Part shown: positions 32,771-43,762 of the stretch, piece by piece
How the letters are laid out: each line of letters opens with the position of its first letter
How positions within the stretch are numbered: position 1 is the stretch's first letter
Assembly (NCBI GenBank): GCA_033398695.1
Contig: CM065810.1
Location: 139,777,215-139,841,214 of the forward strand
DNA from: Orobanche coerulescens
Lineage: Eukaryota > Streptophyta > Magnoliopsida > Lamiales > Orobanchaceae
DNA length: 64,000 nucleotides
Direction of reading: 5' to 3'
The notes under the pieces: generated by a model
What the model was told of the DNA's origin: nothing
Databases searched by the model: none
What the model saw: only the letters and a program-made list of their open reading frames with translations
Translations under genes and position numbers: made by a program

Positions 32771-35700
32771 AAATAAAATCTTATGCATCACTTGTATCGG
32801 ATATGTGAAAGAATATTCATGAATGTGGTCCGACTTGCATCAGTTTTTGTAACCAGAAGATGTATTAGTACATTGACATATTTAGGCTTTAATAGTCTGG
32901 AGTTTGGACAGTTTGATGATCCATATACCACGGTATTGCCATGAGCATCTTTTTTTCTTTGAACAAAGAAGCTAGCTGGATCAAAGACACCAAAGTACGT
33001 TGGTGGAGTCGTGAGCAGGGCTCATGACCGATGATGATAGTTATGTCATTCGCGTCTTGCATTCATAAGCATGTGTGACGCCAAAGGCCCCCGATGATCC
33101 TTCTTAGCCATGTTCATTTATTAGGCACAATTAGGAGAAGACACCCTCCTATGCTAAAGAGAATAATGTAGCGACTCGCATAAGCATGATGCTGAGTCCT
33201 CCCTTTTCACCGAATCTTTATACATACATGATCATAAGTGTTAGCCTGGGTGGCTTATGATGCTATGATGGTGTTCACAAATGGTCGTACTCAAGTGATG
33301 ACATTTATATGTTATGTGGTTCATTTGACAATGATTGATAAGTTAATGAAACCTGAGTTTATGGTTGTCCAACTTGCGGACCAGTCATTGTAAAGATCAG
33401 TTCACCCATTTTTAAACCAAGTCTTAAAGTGAAACTTTAACGAGTACTTCCTAACATCCAAGGGTACCTTCTCACAAATTTGGTGCCATTTGGAGACTTG
33501 GAAGGAGGTGAACCACTTAAATGAAGTTTTCACATACCACCAGCCGACCCAACGACCAGTTCGATGTCATTTCGACTGGTTTCTGACCACAAGGTTGATG
33601 GTTTTGAAATCCTAAACACCCGTTTATACATGCTCACGAAATTTTGTGGTGTTTGGGGCTGGTGAAGGGAGTGAACTCTTCAATAAAGCACTAGAGGTTC
33701 GATAAAACCAACGGCCTATCATTGGTTCAATCGTTTCTTTATGTTCGATCCTGGTGGTGCATGGTGGCATTTTTGTTGGATTCTCAAGACCAGTAGCTAT
33801 GGTTATGTAGTATAGGTCAACATGTCATACTCACCTATACCTATCATCATTCAAATGCTTAGTTACGAGTGTAACATTAAGCATTTTGTTAACTGGATTG
33901 TGTTAACAATGAAAAACCTTTATCGTCCACATGTTCATGTGCTAAAGTACGTCACCACAACGCATTATGATGGGTTATAAATAATGAATATGACATGCGC
34001 TTTCACTCATAGTCCGCTTAAAATATACCTTGGCAGACGATCTCGTAAGTCACTTTGATGAGCCAGTCTTCCCGTCGTTAGGGGAGATGCGAACGATCAT
34101 GTTCGAGTAAAACGACTTGGAATTGTCGTAGTTTGTCCCTACTGTGCCTCACCAAGTTCCCTAAAGTGACGAGATTAAATACATGCTGCAAACATGTCTG
34201 CAAGGATTGTGTCCGGTCATGGACGTTCGTCACCTATAAATGGTGATATGGTAACACCACAAATTGTGGTAGATGGTGTTACTAGGCCGTGGATCTCATA
34301 GTGTATTGGGATGCCACTTGGTTTGATAAATTCTCTCGCTAAGAATGTATGCAAGTTTAGAACATGAAATTTGATCATATGATCAAATGAACTCATCTGT
34401 CTCATATGTATAGTCATCATTGGGGGACGCCTCAGTGAATGCCAATTCATAAAGAGTACTCTATGAATAAAGCCGGTTCATGAGGACGTGGAATGTGAGT
34501 TTAATCGAATCATACTTCGTTGAAAATCTACAACGTTGTAGCGTTGGCCTAAAATGGAAACATATGCAACTCTAGTATGAACAAAGTGATAGCCCTTTGT
34601 TGAAGTGGTGCCGACACTCCAAAGATAAGATCTATCCGTATACTTTGTTAAAGCGAGTGAGAGGAGTTAAACTCACCTCATGGCGCGAGGTTTCTCATGA
34701 ACGCATTGGAATCGACTACGATGACACAAAACTTAGTCGTGCTATCGTAATGGATGTTATAGCATTCACTATCTTGTCAGTTAGATAGCTTCCCAAAAAT
34801 TGACGTGCAGCTTGTGGTTAAATCTTATCTTTAGTGGGGAACTAAGTTAAGTGATAAAAGGATCTCGTGTTGGATCAGACTAAATCAAGTGGCTCCTAAC
34901 CACGGAGCGCGTTGACAAGTGATTGTCGGTAACGCATACTAAGTATATGCTTGATTTGAGAGAGATATGAAGCTTTTGCGTGTAAAACTAAGGTTTATAG
35001 TGATGTACTCTTGTGAGACTAAGAGATTCCGCTAAATCCAAAGTTAAGAATGAGAGGATCCTGGGAACACTTGATGATGCATATTTATCAATCGGTTTAA
35101 GGCAATCTAAGGGACGGTTTCCCTAAAAGACGATAAAGTAATGCCTATATGATTCCCGATGATTAGTCGAAGTCATCAAGACTTGGCTCACTTAAGTGAT
35201 GATGCAGTCTTAAGAGAAAATTACGGTATTATGTACTTATGTTTGACTCGATGTACTCATTCGTAATAATCCAGTAAAGCCATTATGGTGATGGCCTAGG
35301 ATGCGCTCACGCAATGTCTGTGATTGACAAGAAGCTTGAAGCTCACTCTATCTCGATTAAAGGACACTTGAAAATCGATACCCGAATTTGCCCAGAATGT
35401 TTTGGTCTATCTCTCATATGACCTACATGGCAGCTCACTTGTTGGAAAATGGTGAAATTGGTAACATTGGAGAGGTCTGTGTCTAATTTCCAAGAAAATC
35501 AACCATTTGATCACATTCACCATGTTGAGTGACATATGACTATTGTTGCAAAGTAGGACGGATATGTCCCGTAATTTGCTGAGTCAACTTCGATAGAGTT
35601 TTGTGATCTGCTCAGGACGATCTAGGTTACGTATTGTATGTGAATGAAAAGCTATGAGTGTCTAGTTTTTAGAATTCCTACAGTTTCGTTGATACTATTG

Positions 35701-36180
35701 AATCGAAGAAGTTATGACTGATTTAGTGCATGAAGGTCAAGACTTTGAAAAACTTGATTTTCAGATAAGTCTTTAGCAACTTTGCACTTTGGGTGTGTCG
35801 CGCTCTTTTTATCCTTAGACCAAGGTTTGTTTTTCCGATTGGGTTTTCACTTGGAAGGTTTTTAACAAGGCGACCTATGAGAACATCCATACAATGATGC
35901 GTTGTACTTCTGTTCAACTTAGACTAAGAGGTATTTTTCCCACTGGGTTTTCTTGGCATAGTTGTGAGGGCAACTTAGCATCTGACTCCTATGATTTGCG
36001 GTACTCATCAGATGGAGTTGCTGTGTATACATCAGGGGAAGTATATATGACATGTTATGTTGGTGCGTTGCAATCTTTTTCCTCATCAAGCCTTTATTTT
36101 CCCATGGGGTTTTGTTTTGGCTTGCAATAGGTTTTTACGAAGACAACATCTTCTGCACCATTTTTGTATTAGTGCTCGAC
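32771..36180 (+). mobile_element. 3' interior of copia-like element 1 (decayed, no gene)
   Basis: AT-rich, with stops in all frames. Near the end, 35830-36120, it shows the recurring 'ttttcccactgggttttct ... aaggtttttaacaaggc' motif that is also found before the 3' LTRs of copia-like elements 2 and 3. I recognise no RT or integrase motif with confidence. Confidence 0.5.
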
Positions 36181-36190
36181 ACAGGGGGAG

Positions 36191-36433
36191 TGTTCCGGGA
36201 ATTATTATTCCCGTGATGTGTCTTATCTAATACTGGTTGTAGGAAGATACATAGATGGAAGGTTCTATATCATTTTAGAGGCAGTAGGATCCTATTAGAT
36301 ATCTTACATTATCTAGGAATCCTATGTATGGAAGGACTCTCATTGTAATGCCTATATAAAGGCCCCCTCTATCAGTGTTATGAATACAATTGATTGACTC
36401 GTATTTACATCTTTCTTACTTTCTCCTTAAACA
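36191..36433 (+). repeat. Right LTR of copia-like element 1
   Basis: Partner of 19299-19537; preceded by the polypurine run ACAGGGGGAG (36181-36190) and followed by the target duplicate ACCCC. It contains cctatataaagg at about 36351-36362. Confidence 0.85.
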
Positions 36434-36438
36434 ACCCC

Positions 36439-37896
36439 TTTCTTTTTTAGTAAGTATATCACATGTATTGTACTTTAAAACTACAGTAAAAGTGAACTGT
36501 TATTCCAATCACACAACATACTCAACTGATTTCTTAAGATACGTGCCGAAATCAAAGGTGTAAATTCTTGGGCGGAGTTGATATTAATTATCTTCAAGTT
36601 ATTTTATCTTGTTCATAGTAAAGACCGTAGATTGAGTATACTGATTTCGTTCCGATTGAGCTACAGTAATCCATCAAGGATTATAATAAAAGGAAAATCT
36701 ACTATTGCGAAAGCCTAAAGTTTGAGAACTTGGAGAGAAATTTTTTGTTATGTTATTAATTTTCATCTTATCCAAAGTATGGGGGAAAAATTGAAAGGAT
36801 GTTGCCCCATAAATACATGAGTATAGTAGATTATAAAATATATTTACTACCTATAATCTTTTACAATAGTGACAAAATATTAATAGTGCTAATTGTTGTG
36901 AATTGCGAAACAAATATATCAATATATCTTTTACTTATAAGCTCAAGTTTTCTAACAAACACCAATATATCAATGACCTACAAAAATTTCTAGATTTTAC
37001 AAGGTTATTAGTTTTCATATGATCTATTTTCTATATCAATATATTAAAAAGAATATTTTATGTTGTGAATTACAAAAGTTAGCAAGCTCACGATTTGAAT
37101 CCGCAATCATGAATATCAAGAATCTCATCCGAAGAACATATTGGGAGAGATTCCTTGGTGATTGGCTTTCGGTTGTAATCTGTTACTGATGACGTGACAC
37201 AACCTTTAGCTGAAGTTTTTCTTCGGATGAGATTCTTGTTGGATTGCTACAAGAATCTCATCCAGAAAAACTTCACTAAAATTTGTCACGTCATCGATAA
37301 CATTACAAATAGCCAATCACTAAGGAATCTCTCCCAAGATGTTCTTTACCAACTACAAATTTTAAATCTGCATATGACAATAGCGAAAAGAATATATAAA
37401 AAGGGTTAATTATCAGACACGACATTCATTTGCACCAAAAATAGCAGTTTGCTCATTTTCTTTATTTTTGGACTCAGTTAAGTCACTAATTTTAAAAAAA
37501 TGGTACGCTCTGTCTAAGTCAATCCAAAAATTAAAGGTAAGGAACCCAAAATTTAAAGGTAAATGCTTTTCATCCAATAATTTAACAGCTTAATGATCAA
37601 ATACATTTATTGGAGCCAAATGTATCAATTTTGTTACTTTTTTTGTGTTCATAAATCCGTTGAAATAAGTGTTCAAATATTTTTTTCCAGCAATTATAGT
37701 TTTATTACTATGTTAAACTTTTATAATTGTAGTACTGAAATTATATTATATATTCAGATTAATATGGGTGTATCCAGGTGTATACATGCCAGCTGTATTA
37801 TATTTGTGGTTAATATAGGTAAATTACAGTGGATACATGCCAACGTAGACCTGTCCCAGAAGAATTTGTTGGTTGTAGAATTTGTGTTATAATTTT
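36439..37896. other. AT-rich DNA between copia-like elements 1 and 2, with a foldback
   Basis: The first ~140 bp may be the right half of the Stowaway-like MITE cut by copia-like element 1. The rest is AT-rich with stops in all frames. The only structured piece is the inverted repeat at 37117-37352. No gene is seen. Confidence 0.45.
37117..37352. repeat. Foldback element / long hairpin (~235 bp)
   Basis: The left arm 37117-37238 and right arm 37250-37352 are inverted copies. Paired blocks include 'gaagtttttctt-cggatgag' with 'tcatccagaaaaacttc', 'gatgacgtgaca' with 'tgtcacgtcatc', and 'gggagagattcctt' with 'aaggaatctctccc'. The loop is 11 nt. The right arm has a short gap relative to the left. 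No transposon duplication was recognised. Confidence 0.75.
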
Positions 37897-37901
37897 GAAA
37901 T

Positions 37902-38045
37902 TGTTGTAATTAATGTATCTATTAATGAATGACCTTTACACCCCTGAAACCCTAGATGTGTATCTATAAATAAAGGATTTTGGCCCTCATAAGAATACAC
38001 ACACATTATTCTTCTTCTCTTTCAATTTCTCTCAAGTTTATAACA
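37902..38045 (+). repeat. Left LTR of copia-like element 2
   Basis: TG...CA ends; TATA-like 'gtatctataaataaagg' near 37959-37975; shared with 62180-62333, which has an extra ~10 bp in the CT-rich part. Such short LTRs are unusual for an element with gag-pol. Confidence 0.85.
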
Positions 38046-38892
38046 TGTTATCAGCACGATACTCTACGAGTAAAAAAAATTTTCTCTCCGATTTTCGAAA
38101 TCCAAAAAAAAAAAAAAAATGCGAGCAGCTTTTCTGCACTGGGAGACCACGCTAAAATCGCGATTCCCGCTTTGTTAACCGTCGGATCAGCATGAGATTT
38201 TTACAGTATCTTCCTGACAAAGAGATCTACAAATTCAACGGTGGAGATCGGCTTCTAAAATGTATTGCATAACATAAAAAAAAAGTCCGAGTAGAAATAG
38301 TCTTTTTTTTTACATTGGTGAACGGTATTAATTCTATTTACTCCTTCAAAAACTTTCTTGCATATGATGATTTTGAGGAAAAATATATTATTTTTAGTTA
38401 TTAAAATTTATATTTTTGTGTGCATCATATATAAATAATATATATGATGACCTCAAAATTTATTATCAAATTATATTCCTCTTTGTTTCCAGAAAAAACA
38501 CGATTCAACAATACATAATAATCCAGAAGATTATTAAGATAAAAGATTTGTTGTAGTTCTTGAAGAAGGACAACGTTATCTCATCATATTCTAGTTGAAT
38601 ATGATGTGTTCATGAAGAACACTATGAGATCTAATAATTTGTGCAATTCCTAATGAAAAATACAAAATAATATTCCTGAAGAATATTGTAAGTGCTTTTG
38701 AAGAGCAACTATTTTAGTTTAGTTATTTCGAGCGTTGATTAATTCTCGTACTATTTTTTTTCTCTTTGTATATTCAATTATGGCTCTTAAAATTATTGCT
38801 CCTGAAGTGACACAATTAATTATAATATTCTTGAAGAATATTACTATTCTGAATGAATAATTCTTATTTATACATGAATTATGTGATGTTAC
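38046..38892 (+). mobile_element. Leader of copia-like element 2 with first hairpin cluster
   Basis: It starts with the PBS-like TGTTATCAGCACG and a leader similar to that of copia-like element 1 (38150-38250). From about 38510 it carries short inverted repeats such as AATAATC-CAGAA-GATTATT (38517-38535), TCATATTC-TAGTT-GAATATGA (38583-38603), AATATTC-CTGAA-GAATATT (38669-38687) and TAATATTC-TTGAA-GAATATTA (38823-38843). No Gag frame is present. Confidence 0.6.
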
Positions 38893-39095
38893 TGTTATAA
38901 AATCGAAATAATAGAGAGAGAAATTAGAGAATGATTCTCAGGTATATTTTTCATTAATAACTGAAGTCCTATTTATAGGAAAACTTCAGATGGCACAATC
39001 GTAATTACATATTTACATCAGGGGCATAATAGTCATTCACACTATATAAAAACAAAAGGGTAATTGAAACGTTACTTTCGTGTTATATTATAACA
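38893..39095 (-). repeat. Left (3') LTR of element 3
   Basis: 203 bp, partner of 57704-57906, differing at only a handful of positions. Confidence 0.85.
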
Positions 39096-39139
39096 CTCCC
39101 CCTTGAATGACTATTTACATAAATATCTGCTGAACTAGT

Positions 39140-39915
39140 TTGAAGAAAAACCCAATGGGAGAAAAACTTTCAAACTGTTTGTATTGGAGCTTGTGGCAAT
39201 CATATCATGTTGCATCATAATGTTGGTAGGAAAGTTCTGTTGGATAAAACTTCAGCAATCTGTAATCTCGTAAATTTGCTCCCCCTTATCTCGATAGTTC
39301 TTGTATGAATATTCTTGTGCCGTCTCAGTAAAACCTCGTGGGACAAAAACTGAGTGAATCTGTCATGTATATCATTCGTTGTTGGGAGTATCCACGTGTT
39401 GCCTCATTAAAACCTTGTCAAGAAAACCCAGTGGGAAAAACTTGATCGAAGGAAAAAGAGTACAACTACTCCTTCTATTTTCAAGCTTTGAGGAATAATC
39501 TTGATCTTTGTAGTGTTCCTCATTATGCCATGAATATGCCTCATTAAAACCTTATTAGGGAAAACCCAATGGGAAAAATCCTAATGAAGGAAAAAGAGTA
39601 CATAATTCATACTAATACGCCATTCCAGTTGCCTCGTTAAAAACCTTGCTAGAAAAACCCAACGGGACAAAACCTCAGTGAAGGGAAAAAGAGTGCAACG
39701 CGTATTTTATACAAATATACCCCAGGCATTTCAATGATCCTCCAGTAATTAGTATGAGTATCATCTTCAGTGCAATTTGTAATATCGAACTCATATTCTT
39801 TGCGATATATTCCAAATTTCTTTTGGAAATTTCATATTAGTTGTGATTAAGCTGTCTCGTTAAAAACCTTGCTGGAAAAACCCGGTGGGATAAAACCTCA
39901 GTCAAGAAAAAGAGT
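39140..39915 (-). repeat. Reiterated 3'-leader motif of element 3
   Basis: About six dispersed copies of a ~65 bp motif (plus strand: gcctc(a/g)ttaaaaaccttg, ..aaaacccaatgggaaaaa, ..aaggaaaaagagtac), starting near 39140, 39315, 39395, 39540, 39630 and 39850. In the transcribed sense this is the 'ttttcccactgggttttcc...aaggttttaatgaggc' motif that copia-like elements 1 and 2 also show just before their 3' LTRs. Confidence 0.65.
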
Positions 39916-41156
39916 ACAACAGATAATTATCGTTCACAACACTTTATTTTGAGTGACATCACGCACTGATAATATGTTCAAAATCTCCTTACGAGTCACT
40001 TTCAGTAAGCCCATATGTTTCATTTTATTATAAGGGCATATATTTCAATTTCGATGGATTTCAATATCCTCATTTTCACAAATCATGGATTTTAATATCC
40101 TCATTTCCAATATCCATATTTCACAGTCATGGATATCATCATACCATTTATAGATATCCCCTTTTCAATCATTGATATCCTCATTTCATTCATAGCGCTA
40201 TATTGTGTCGACACTTTTCAATATTTATTTCCCAATGGCAACATAACTTGCCGAGATATCTCATTATCAATCATCCATTGGGATTAGTTATGTATATACA
40301 CTTCTCAAAAGTATATGCCTCCTTTTATCATTTGCTTTGATTCATATTCGGGGAATTATTATGTATTTATCAAAGCAGTTGTAGTTGGTATCAAAGATTA
40401 ATAATCTATTATGCATCTTTGAACTTCATGTTCATATAATTGTGAGGATATAATGTGATGCATTTCGCATATTTCCAACTACCAATACTCCCCCTCATGC
40501 TGAGAGATTTCTTGAGCACCAAACACATATGCCAGTATCTCAGTATCATCTTCAGTCATTGGAGTTTATATATTATGTTCTCGATATTGGCTGGAGGACT
40601 TTAAATAGTATGCCAATTGATATCCCACTTGTATGCGCATATCTTGACCCTTTCTGGGATCTATTCAAGTTTACTTGGGATATATTACTAGCTTTATCTG
40701 ATTTGGAATATGTGCTCAAATCGTGAGCAAATCATCTCGTAAATTTTTGATTACGAGCCATATACACATGTGACTATCTAGTGGATCATAATATCTAGTA
40801 GTTCACATGTAGAGGAAGTGGGCCCATACTCCCCCTTAATATATTCCAAGTTTATAAGGGATTCATTCCCAATATTGGCTAGTAGTAATAATAATCGAGA
40901 ACATATATTTGAAGACATGATGTGTCTGTATCACCGTATAGATATTTTGCCGGCATATCACATCATTTTTCGGTGCCATTATTGCACATCATTTTCAACA
41001 TGGAGTCGCCGCTCCCACATGTCATATTATGTTCATTATTCAAATATATAGAGCCATAGTTCATATGCTTCAGGACGCCGAGTCAAATCTCATGCGCGTA
41101 ATAAATAGATTATCATTGTATTCACAATCATCCATACCGAGGGTTTGAATATCATA
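39916..41156. other. Interior of element 3 without a recognised gene
   Basis: AT-rich. 40080-40200 contains a loose repeat of 'gatatcctcatttc'. Two purine/pyrimidine tracts (tactccccctcatgctgaga near 40490, tactcccccttaatatattc near 40830) resemble polypurine tracts in the minus sense. A 65-codon open frame at about 40529-40726 shows no motif. Confidence 0.4.
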
Positions 41157-41687
41157 ATGGATTCAATGCTTTCGAATCTTCGTAAATATTACCCATCTCT
41201 TCCAGTGAATATCATAAAAAGAATTTATCGAGCTCGACTCGAAAGATTAAGGTTGCTAATGAGAATTGGCATCCCAGAAGATATTCGATGGTTGATCGAA
41301 GCACAAGTTCGATTATCTGACGAATTTTCAAATTCATTTAAGTACATGCCAGGTACAGGTAAGAGTAGTTTTGCAAAGAAACGGAGAGCAAAAAGATTAG
41401 GTGGGTGCTATAAATGTGCTCGGTGGACATGTGACACACGATGCAAATCTGTGGGGTTTGTATCCAAGAATCGAGAAGATAAAATAGCATTTATCAAGGA
41501 TGGATTGAGTAAGGAATCTATTGATCATGATATCCAACAAATTCTTGATACACATCCTAGTGGATACGTTCATCGTGAACTAATGGCTTTGTGGATACAA
41601 TTTAAGGATGAACGGGAACGTTGTAGTCATGAAAAATTAATCTCAAAAGATCCAATTTGTAAGTCCGCTCTATCAAAGTTGGTATAA
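41157..41687 (+). CDS. Cys-rich protein resembling flexivirus (carlavirus-type) nucleic-acid-binding protein
   Basis: The 176-codon frame is intact from the ATG at 41157. The centre (about residues 74-95) is a basic run followed by a Cys cluster, 'KKRRAKRLGGCYKC' then 'CDTRC', and then 'KIAFIKDGLSKESI'. The basic RRAK run, a C-X2-C start, and a downstream hydrophobic-Ile-x-x-Gly stretch are the layout of carlavirus-type Cys-rich RNA-binding proteins (Pfam Carla_C4), though the Cys spacing here is shorter. N- and C-terminal parts, about 70 residues each, are not recognised. If correct, this is an endogenous viral relic or a protein derived from one, carried antisense in a retroelement next to a LOG-like ORF. 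A cellular zinc-ribbon protein is the alternative. Expression is unknown. Confidence 0.45.
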   Translation: MDSMLSNLRKYYPSLPVNIIKRIYRARLERLRLLMRIGIPEDIRWLIEAQVRLSDEFSNSFKYMPGTGKSSFAKKRRAKRLGGCYKCARWTCDTRCKSVGFVSKNREDKIAFIKDGLSKESIDHDIQQILDTHPSGYVHRELMALWIQFKDERERCSHEKLISKDPICKSALSKLV

Positions 41688-41966
41688 GGTAATAGAAAAA
41701 TAATGCAAGTTGATGAATATTGTTTTCCAATATTTAAATTTCTCAGCTGCCGATCGGTAACGTCATTTTCATTGAAAAATATAATATCATATCTTTCGTT
41801 TTCTTTTGCAATTTTGTCAAAAGTAATGACTTATCAGCCACTCTTTTTTCAATGAAAATAGTAAAGTCATTTATCGTTTAGAAAGAAGTTTGTTCTTTAA
41901 ATTTGGGATCCACAAATCAGAAAATGTATCTCTCATAAAAGTATTTTGAAAGTCTAGTGTAGAAAG

Positions 41967-43267
41967 ATGGACTTCTCAGAATCCTCATATAGATCTCATC
42001 CAATTAAAACTATATGTATTTTAGGTGGATCCAAATTGATAGGTCATATCCAGCATATAGATATGGCATATCAATTCGTAAAAGAATTAGGAAAACACAA
42101 AATCGATATATTGTATGGTGGGAGTAATTATTAGGGGTGAGCTCGGTTCGGTTTGGTACGGTTTCTAGCTAAAACCAATACCAAACCGCATCTTATCGGT
42201 ATCTAGCATTTGAGTACCGAAATGATTCGGTTTTAAATCGGCTCGGTGTGATCGGTTTCGGTGTCGGTTCGGTAGCAGTTCGGTGTCAATTAGCTGATTA
42301 AATGGGCCACTTAAGTTGGGCTTGCGCCAGACCCAAATTGAACTACTTAGGCTAAATCAGATAATTGTAAGTTCACATAGAAGGATTTAGACATAATTAA
42401 TCCACCTCAAAGCTTGAATAAAAATAAAATATACTTCAATAACATGATAATAACTAAGGATTCAAAAAGTCCAATATCAGATCAAACAAAAGTCTTGAAT
42501 TTCCTCCTCAGCACAAGTCCATCAATTCATAACAACCTGCACAAAGAAAAAACAAAGTCTGCAGAATAGTCATCTGTTTTATCGGTTCGGTTCGGTTTTT
42601 AAAGTCGGGATCCATACCTGAAACCGAAACCGAACAGTATAATTCGGTTTTCAAAATTTTAAGAACCGTACCATACCAATATCTTATTGGTTCGGTTTTT
42701 TGGTTTCGGTTTTTTCGGTATTATCGGTTTTTGTCGGTTTTTCTGCTCACCCCTACTAATTATAGATTTTTGGGTTATCTTTTTTAGGCTGCACAAAATG
42801 GGAGAATAAGAGTAACAAGTGTCTTACACTATCCTACAGTTGGAACCAGTAGTATAGGGGGTTCAACTGGGTTGATGCTTCAAACACAGTCTGTGCATGA
42901 TAATTTGATGTATGTGGTGAATAATAGTGGTGCCTTTATTGTTCTTCCAGGTGGCTATGACACACTCAATGAGATATTCAACATCACGTCATGGGCTGAG
43001 CGGGACTTCCATACCAAACGTATAGGTTTGTTGAATATTAATAATTTCTTCAGCGATTTGCTTGCCTTTCTGGATCAAGGAGTAGATCACAAGTTTATAT
43101 CTCAACCATCACGAGATATAATAATATGTGCTGACACTGTTGCTGATCTACTTATAAAGTTTCAGGCATATATTTCAGTTAAGAATTTGGAAGTCAAAGC
43201 TCATCAGCCACAGGCTATTGCTTCCAAATGGAAAAGAAGTTTCGATCCTTTAGATCTTTCATTATAA
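41967..43267 (+). pseudogene. LOG-like cytokinin riboside 5'-monophosphate phosphoribohydrolase, split by a MITE
   Basis: LOG enzymes release free cytokinin bases from their nucleotides. The first part (41967-42131) has the Rossmann start 'KTICILGGS' and 'KIDILYGGSN'. After the MITE (42132-42755) the same frame resumes and carries 'FIVLPGGYDTLNEIF', 'TSWAERDFHTKRIGLLNI' and 'LLAFLDQGVDHKFI', closely following plant LOG proteins. One in-frame TAG (42785-42787) also interrupts it. The family motif PGGxGTxxE is PGGYDTLNE here (Gly to Asp, Glu kept), and the Arg of the usual 'MHERK' site is not conserved ('VHDNL'), so normal catalysis is doubtful even before disruption. It lies ~280 bp after the Cys-rich ORF on the same strand. 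A poly(A)-like aataaaata is near 43470. Confidence 0.7.
42132..42755. mobile_element. hAT-like MITE inside the LOG-like ORF (624 bp)
   Basis: Terminal inverted repeats TAGGGGTGAGC / GCTCACCCCTA are flanked by 8 bp GTAATTAT (42124-42131) and CTAATTAT (42756-42763), one mismatch. 8 bp duplications and TAGGGGTG ends fit the hAT superfamily. Near the ends it is rich in ttcggttcggt words on the left and their like on the right. It has no coding capacity. Removing it and one duplicate restores frame continuity of the host ORF. Confidence 0.8.
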
Positions 43268-43762
43268 ACCCTTATGCCAGGGGGTGGCAGAGTTACGGAG
43301 TTTTATACTCTCGAGACGCATCCCTTTTCTTTTTATGGGTTTCATATGTATTTTCTTTTTCGCGTTTCATATTGTCGAGTGTTTACTGCCTTTCAGCTAG
43401 TTTCGATATTTTCACTTCGACTGTTGTGTGCCTCTTCAGCAATAATAAGACCATCTTTTTCTTTTATGCAAATAAAATATTTTCACAAATATGTGATATA
43501 TGTTTCTCAATAAATATTATCATATCAGTATGATTTCAATGATCCCACCATGTGATATAATCAACATGGGATTTATTGAGCAATTATTTTTCAGTGATAG
43601 TTTTCCATCACTTGTCAAATGATACCATCATGCAGTTTGCATGGAATTTTCTTTAATTAATCGGTGATAGCTTATGGTATCACTTGCTCAATTTTCTCCG
43701 TTCATATTTAATAATTATGGAGATCGGATATTATTTCCATTTACTGATTCTTCTTCGAGAGC
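43268..43762. other. 3' flank of the LOG-like pseudogene
   Basis: T-rich sequence with a possible poly(A) signal near 43470, followed by short inverted repeats (CCATG...CATGG at about 43547-43568; GTGATA...TATCAC at about 43664-43683). No gene is recognised. Confidence 0.4.

Larger units (their letters stand above)
19299..36433 (+). mobile_element. Copia-like LTR retrotransposon 1 with nested insertions (17.1 kb)
   Basis: Two LTRs of 239 and 243 bp (19299-19537, 36191-36433), both TGTT(T/C)CGGGAATTATT ... CTCCTTAAACA, are flanked by the 5 bp repeat ACCCC (19294-19298, 36434-36438). A PBS-like CGTTATCAGTAC follows the left LTR and a polypurine tract (ACAGGGGGAG, 36181-36190) precedes the right one, so it is plus-stranded. 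The element's own interior (19538-22963 and about 32770-36180) has no intact frame. A LINE and, within it, a solo gypsy LTR were inserted later. Confidence 0.85.

Noticed and set aside
34000..34012. TCACTCATAG as LINE target duplicate partner of 22952-22961
   Set aside because: Only 10 bp and over 1 kb beyond the apparent LINE 5' end; too weak to fix the boundary.
42124..42787. Reading the MITE region of the LOG-like ORF as an intron ending at tttttttag
   Set aside because: No donor in the right phase joins to 42788; TIRs and the 8 bp duplication show that it is a transposon insertion.
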